From assembly GCA_948144175.1 (NCBI GenBank), contig CANXME010000507.1:1-64000 (forward strand): a stretch of DNA of 64,000 nucleotides, in the 5' to 3' direction. The position numbers were made by a program, and so were the translations under genes. The notes under the pieces were generated by a model. That model saw only the letters and a program-made list of their open reading frames with translations, had not been told where the DNA came from and made no database searches. This document shows, in pieces, positions 61,301-64,000 of this stretch (the first letter of the stretch is position 1; each line of letters begins with the position of its first letter). Source of the DNA: Closterium sp. NIES-65. Lineage: Eukaryota > Streptophyta > Zygnematophyceae > Desmidiales > Closteriaceae.

Positions 61301-63763
61301 ACCCCGCGGAACAGCCCCTTGGCCAGCGCCTCCCCGCCCTCGCGCAGCCCGTCGCCCAGCGAGCCGACGGCGGCCTTGGCGTCGTGCTTGTGGCGCGCGC
61401 GGATGAAGGCGCGGTCCATGCTCATGCCCGCCACGGCCTTGCTGACCTGCCCCACCACGCTGCTGGCGTTGCCCAGCACGTCCAGCCCCGACAGCAGGCG
61501 GAACGGCTGCGCCAGCAGGTCGTTGCTCACACTGCGCCACGCCTCCGCCCACACCTGGCTGCGCCGCAACACCACCCCCTCCCGCACCCGCGGGGACAGG
61601 CGGATCTGGCCGGCACAGAGGAGGGGGGGGGGGTTGAGTGAGAAGTGAGAGGGTGCACTGAAGAAGATGGCAAGCATTGTGAAAACAAGATGGTTTGATC
61701 GTGACCGTAGCCATGCCACCTCACCTGCATGTCACTCCCATACTCTCACCGGCACGTGTGCAGTGGTGTGAGGCTCACCGGCATCTCATCGGTGTTGCCC
61801 ATGGAGGCTCACCGGCATCTCATCGGTGTTGCCCATGGAGGTGAGCACGGACGTCCAGAAGCCCATCATGTAGCGCGGGCGGTGCAGCGGGGACATGGCC
61901 ATCGTCAGCTTCAGCCGCCCCTCCGAGATGTTCAGCAGCCTGCCCACACCCACGCATACGCATGCACATAGAAATGGGTGGGGTGAGGCAGTGCGGACTG
62001 CAGCAAGCAGAATGGAGACCCAAATTCAAGCAGGCTTCCAGTTGGAACACCATTCCTCACTGCATGCTACAAGCCCTGCCAGAATTGTTTTTGGTAATTC
62101 GTCTTTCCACCAGTGTTCCAGGCAGGTCATGTCAACACGTGAGACGTGAATACCCAACATGTGCACTGCTCTCACCCGACGTGCACGCGCGGGTCGAGGG
62201 AGACGGAGGTGGGTTGCGGGGGGGCGTCGAGGCGGTGGGCGGAGAGGCGCTTGACCATGTCAGCGAGACGCCAGATGATTGGCTCGTGGATGTTCACCAG
62301 CCAGGCGGCACTCGGTAGCTAGCAGAGGGGGGTGGGGAGGGAGGGAGGTCCACATTCTTGGTTGGTTTTGGGGCTCCAACAGGCGAGAAGGGGGCATGGG
62401 AGAGGGCAAGGCGAGAGGTTAGGAAAAGAACGCAGAAGACGATGCTATGGAGGCGTGTGTGAGGTGGGGAGGCAGTACCTGCAGGCCGATGTAAGGGAAC
62501 GACTGCTCATCCTCGTCCCGTGCCGGCCGCATGGCCACAGTGAGCTTCAGCACGTATGGCTGCACCACCCCAGGTGGATCCTCAGGTGCCAGCAACACGG
62601 GCATGGCCGTCACAGCCAGCTGGTTGTCAATCTGCAGATGCCCCACCTGCAGCTTCACCCGGCTCACCCCACCCGACCCACTCCCCCCCGAGGTGCCTGG
62701 GCGTGCGGAGGAGGGGGCGGTGGAGTCGAGGGAGAGCAGGGCGCCGGTCATGGAGATGTAGAGCAGCTCCTCGGGGGTGGCGTCTACTACTGACACGCCA
62801 CACTCCTCCACCTCCACCACCACCACCACCCGCCGCTCCCCTCCGCCCCCCGCCCCCTCTGCTGTCGCCACCGCGCTGGACCCCTCGCTCCCCACCGTGA
62901 GGGCAGGGGGAGGCGCGGTGAGGAGGGAGGAGGGCGTGAGGGAGAGGGCGAGGTGGACAAGGGAGGGGTCGGAGGGGCGCCAGTCGTGCAGGCACACGCG
63001 CATCACACACCCCCCACCCGACGGAGCGGGCTCTCGGGCGACGGTGACGAGCAGCGGCGCGACGGGGCGGCCAGAGGCGTTGGTGGCGGGCTCGAGCACA
63101 GCGGGGTCGTCGATGGCCACGCGGCGCGCCGTGGAGGAGTGTGCGCCGTCCACCATGAGCTCCAGCAGGCGCAGCCCGCGCCCGTCCTCCCACGCAAACG
63201 ACTTGGCCGCCCCCACCGCCAGCGCCTCCCACGCCTCGTCCCCCGCCCCCGCCTGCCGGTACCGCACCGGGAATAGCTGCGAGCGGTTCTCTATCCTGCG
63301 AGGGGGAGGGCAGGCGGGCGGATTGACATGCGGAGAGAAGTGCAAGGGCAGGAAGGACATCAATGATTGGTAGAAAGTGTCTTGAATATAGGGATATAGC
63401 AGACTGATAATTGCATCAACAGTAACTTCAAAACGATTGAGCGAACCTAATGTAGGGCCACACTTGATTGTACACCGGAACTTGAACTGAGATGAGATGT
63501 CGGGTCGATGGAAAAGGGGAGACTGACTTGTAGGGCCCATAGGGGGGAGCGAGTGTGAAGACGACATGGTAGCGGCATGCACTGGCGCCATCCACCACAT
63601 CCGCCAGCAGCAGCTCCCGCCCCCGCCGCCCACTGCCGTCCCACGCCGCCCGTCCTATGGAGGGTGGGCGGCTGGGTTGCACGGCATGGCGCATGACAAC
63701 GAAGACACTGCCATCGCCGTCGATTGAGAATGGGCGGCTCCAATCACAACCGTCCATGCGCAC
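57953..63763 (-). CDS. VPS13: VPS13-family lipid transfer protein, C-terminal 1091 residues (10 exons, 5' partial)
   Basis: VPS13 proteins are very large bridge-like lipid transporters acting at membrane contact sites. I joined ten minus-strand exons: 63763-63528, 63295-62479, 62318-62176, 61939-61813, 61605-60862, 60522-60202, 60072-59719, 59002-58944, 58643-58532 and 58315-57953. Every junction is GT-AG and the phases agree throughout, giving 1091 residues and a TAG stop at 57953-57955. In order the protein shows the end of the SHR-BD/VAB-like region, the TPEELLYISMTG and QIDNQL motifs typical of VPS13, the conserved DVLGN and glycine-rich C-terminal helical region, a PH-like segment, and two Vps62-like motifs (SIWRP...GYVSVGDVA and TIWAPRAPEGYVAVGCVA). 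The N-terminal chorein and transfer-groove part lies beyond the right edge. Splice sites are inferred by eye. Confidence 0.85.
58316..58531 (-). other. VPS13 intron i-j with GA/CT-rich tandem repeat
   Basis: Plus-strand bases at about 58441-58524 are a purine tract built from gagagagga and gagcggaga units, ending seven bases from the exon i donor. On the transcribed strand this is a CTCTCCG-type pyrimidine repeat directly after the donor. The rest of the intron is G-rich on the plus strand. Confidence 0.75.
58532..58643 (-). CDS. VPS13: VPS13 exon i (Vps62-like module)
   Basis: Residues 934-971. It encodes YVSVGDVATPGYDQPVRSTV then YLDTGAGKFAPPLGFDL, matching the GYVSVGDVA..GY.PP pattern of Vps62-like motifs. 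The donor GATCTG/GTCAGCC is weaker than the others but gives L-G-F-D-L-V-W-R-D across the junction, as expected for the family. A GA/CT-rich repeat follows the donor directly. Confidence 0.8.
58644..58943 (-). other. VPS13 intron h-i with 23-bp repeats
   Basis: This 300-bp intron contains three related 23-bp units at 58838-58860, 58875-58897 and 58898-58920 (plus-strand consensus gctgctcgcactcatcccacc). A 14-bp spacer separates the first two. On the transcribed strand the units contain GGATGAGTG, similar to the exon h donor GGGTGAGTG that lies 12 bp further upstream in the transcript. The units may descend from that donor region. Confidence 0.6.
58944..59002 (-). CDS. VPS13: VPS13 exon h (59-bp mini-exon, Vps62-like module start)
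   Basis: Residues 915-934. GAVWSQKFPVSIWRPILRPG carries the conserved VSIWRP motif of Vps62/plant VPS13 modules. The acceptor is GTGCAG/GGAGCG and the donor CAGG/GTGAGT. The phase fits both neighbours, which supports this short exon. Confidence 0.8.
59003..59718 (-). other. VPS13 intron g-h, mostly minisatellite
   Basis: This is the longest intron modelled (716 bp). About 620 bp of it is the 34-bp minisatellite; the remainder is a short unique segment ahead of the exon h acceptor. Confidence 0.75.
59099..59744 (-). repeat. 34-bp minisatellite of exon-intron junctions, 19 copies
   Basis: Nineteen head-to-tail units of exactly 34 bp span the exon g donor. The rightmost unit (59711-59744) consists of the last 26 coding bases of exon g (59719-59744) and the first 8 intron bases (59711-59718). 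The other 18 copies lie in the intron. Each contains GGGACAAG/GTGAGAGG on the transcribed strand, hence a full potential 5' splice site. Unit variants differ mainly within catgagctt, catcagctt, catcacctt and catcacgtt. Thirty-four is not a multiple of three, so use of the next donor changes frame. Confidence 0.9.
59719..60072 (-). CDS. VPS13: VPS13 exon g
   Basis: Residues 797-914. It starts TRKRRQESRPYTGAGAGAAS, continues through an Ala/Gly/Val-rich stretch with MATFGALVGGAGQVMLEADS, and ends VVKAFKLMWWDK. The F.L.WWDK motif is the usual lead-in to a Vps62-like module. The last 26 coding bases form part of a 34-bp minisatellite unit that is repeated 19 times into the intron. The first donor (AAG/GTGAGAGG) gives a continuous frame into the next exon. 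Confidence 0.75.
60156..60207 (-). repeat. 23-bp tandem duplication of the exon f donor
   Basis: Units 60156-60178 and 60179-60201 differ at one base, and the first six bases recur at 60202-60207 in exon f. On the transcribed strand the duplication places a second CTCAG/GTGCCACT donor 23 nt downstream of the modelled one. Confidence 0.85.
60202..60522 (-). CDS. VPS13: VPS13 exon f (PH-like segment)
   Basis: Residues 690-796. It contains IVWAVAWGDLLSLEVMRGRD and SRVVLHLREWSADVRLL and then an Ala/Gln-rich helix ending DRATVAAQ. The W..AWGDLLSLEV and RVVLHLR strands plus the final helix fit the PH-like fold at VPS13 C-termini. The donor CAG/GTGCCACT is repeated 23 bp downstream in the intron. 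Confidence 0.82.
60523..60861 (-). other. VPS13 intron e-f
   Basis: This 339-bp intron is pyrimidine-rich on the plus strand near the exon e donor. A diverged direct repeat of about 78-bp spacing is marked by gtgcacc(c/t)a...acaaacaccagctccc near 60703 and 60779. No other feature is seen. Confidence 0.6.
60862..61605 (-). CDS. VPS13: VPS13 exon e (conserved C-terminal helical region)
   Basis: Residues 442-689, the best conserved exon. It starts IRLSPRVREGVVLRRSQVW, then shows LLSGLDVLGNASS, GLREGGEALAKGLFRGVTGI and GFVAGMGRGLIGAAAQPVSG followed by VLDLVS. This glycine-patterned amphipathic helix region is shared by VPS13 and ATG2 C-termini and is implicated in membrane or lipid-droplet association. 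It ends YEDHFHLPARRILMITHQR...MLLE at a GAG/GTAAGT donor, in phase 0. Confidence 0.92.
61770..61841 (-). repeat. 34-bp tandem duplication of the exon d donor
   Basis: Units 61771-61804 and 61805-61838 are identical. The right unit comprises the last 26 coding bases of exon d (61813-61838) plus 8 intron bases (61805-61812). The left unit lies in the intron and carries an identical CCG/GTGAGCC donor. This matches the 26 + 8 layout of the 19-copy array at exon g, although the sequences are unrelated. Confidence 0.9.
61813..61939 (-). CDS. VPS13: VPS13 exon d
   Basis: Residues 399-441. It encodes LLNISEGRLKLTMAMSPLHR and then PRYMMGFWTSVLTSMGNTDE before MP, matching the conserved VPS13 strand just upstream of the C-terminal helical region. 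The donor CCG/GTGAGCC lies inside a 34-bp tandem duplication. The upstream copy of the donor keeps the frame open; use of the second copy would add 34 nt and bring an immediate in-frame TGA. Confidence 0.82.
62176..62318 (-). CDS. VPS13: VPS13 exon c
   Basis: Residues 352-399. After a CTAG acceptor it encodes LPSAAWLVNIHEPIIWRLAD, continuing the VPS13 region that follows the IDNQL motif. The donor is GG/GTGAGAG, leaving two bases of a split glycine codon. The 143-bp length fits the phase on both sides. Confidence 0.8.
62479..63295 (-). CDS. VPS13: VPS13 exon b
   Basis: Residues 79-351. It opens with IENRSQLFPVRYRQ, the 'ENRS' motif of the SHR-BD domain, followed by AKSFAWEDGRGLRLLELMV. A Pro/Ser/Gly-rich low-complexity stretch precedes GVSVVDATPEELLYISMTG and GHLQIDNQLAVTAMPVLLAP, which are hallmark VPS13 sequences. 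It ends SFPYIGLQ at a CAG/GTACTG donor in phase 0. Short poly-Val and Gly-Ser runs suggest insertion-prone loops. Confidence 0.88.
63528..63763 (-). CDS. VPS13: VPS13 exon a (first visible)
   Basis: The acceptor CCCTCAG is followed by VRMDGCDWSRPFSIDGDGS and the exon ends ...YGPYK, with the lysine codon split by a GTCAGT donor. The WSRPFSID motif matches the SHR-BD/VAB region of VPS13, where a conserved Trp-Ser precedes the strand motif. Residues 1-79 of the visible part. It opens in phase 0, and I found no further exon between it and the right edge. Confidence 0.7.
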
Positions 63764-64000
63764 CTGAGGGTGGGAGTGGGACTCGAGAGAGTCGGATGAG
63801 GGCGGAGGCAAAGCCAGCAGGCAGATAGGAGAAGAAAGGCATGAAGTGGGGAGGCACAAGGAAGGTGGAGGAGATCCATGACCCATGCTGTTGTTAGATT
63901 ATACTACTCTTCTGTATCCTGCATTGATCCTATAAACCCTAGGATAGAGATAGGCACCCAAACTATGTTTGGGTGCACAACTAGGGTTAACCCTAGTTGG
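63764..64000 (-). other. Upstream intron of the VPS13 gene, cut by the window edge
   Basis: No exon is recognisable upstream of the exon a acceptor. The segment ends in repeated CCCTAG/CTAGGG-rich palindromes (63955-63999), probably part of a transposable or foldback element that continues beyond the window. Confidence 0.55.
63955..63999. repeat. Pair of adjacent palindromes at the window edge
   Basis: CACCCAAAC (63955-63963) pairs with GTTTGGGTG (63967-63975) around TAT. Immediately after it, 63978-63999 is a perfect 22-bp palindrome centred on TTAA (arms CAACTAGGG and CCCTAGTTG). Their adjacency and truncation suggest the end of an inverted-repeat element extending right. Confidence 0.8.

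Noticed and set aside
60701-61648. Long plus-strand open frames opposite the VPS13 exons (also 60883-61641, 59674-60147 and 62777-63373)
   Set aside because: They are antisense shadows of GC-rich coding exons. Their translations have no domain, whereas the minus strand gives conserved VPS13 motifs with consistent splicing.

Overview
The window looks like a nuclear chromosome segment from a member of the green lineage, probably an alga or early-diverging plant. Four observations point that way: TTTAGGG-type telomeric units at 56747-56780; a VPS13 gene with a plant-type Vps62-like C-terminal module; LTR elements with a plant-style initiator-tRNA-Met primer site; and GC-rich exons split by short GT-AG introns. 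I cannot name the species.

About 88% of the window (1-56741, running off the left edge) is one giant satellite built on the hexamer GACGTG. The hexamer has no stop codon in any frame on either strand, so it produces long spurious open frames of Asp-Val, Thr-Trp, Arg-Gly, His-Val, Thr-Ser and Arg-Pro dipeptides. I annotate none of them as genes. The hexamer register is broken by recurrent 3-5 bp modules (gcaag, gaaag, gatgg, gag, gact) that recur in order and define higher-order repeats. Three block duplications of roughly 5.5-7 kb are visible: ~505-6255 with ~7608-13358; 20402-~25965 with 26411-~31896; and 42323-49297 with 49298-~55872. A smaller tandem duplication of 684 bp spacing lies at ~35120-36490.

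Three insertions interrupt the satellite. One is a 231-bp solo LTR (33863-34093) with a perfect 5-bp target duplication. The other two are near-identical copies (48423-48769 and 55059-55405) of a 347-bp terminal-repeat retrotransposon in miniature (TRIM) on the minus strand, with 139-bp LTRs, a tRNA-Met primer site and a G-rich polypurine tract. The second TRIM copy arose by tandem duplication of the surrounding satellite, not by new transposition. The TRIM also carries pol III-like box A and box B motifs and a tRNA-like fold across its LTR/primer-site boundary.

The satellite ends directly against a short interstitial telomeric repeat, followed by about 1.2 kb of intergenic DNA with several hairpins. 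From 57953 to the right edge, the minus strand carries the 3' part of a VPS13-family lipid-transfer protein gene. I model ten exons with consistent phases (1091 residues plus stop); the 5' part lies outside the window. Three of its introns have tandemly duplicated splice-donor regions. The most striking is a 19-copy, 34-bp minisatellite in which every unit holds the last 26 coding bases of the exon plus the first 8 bases of the intron.
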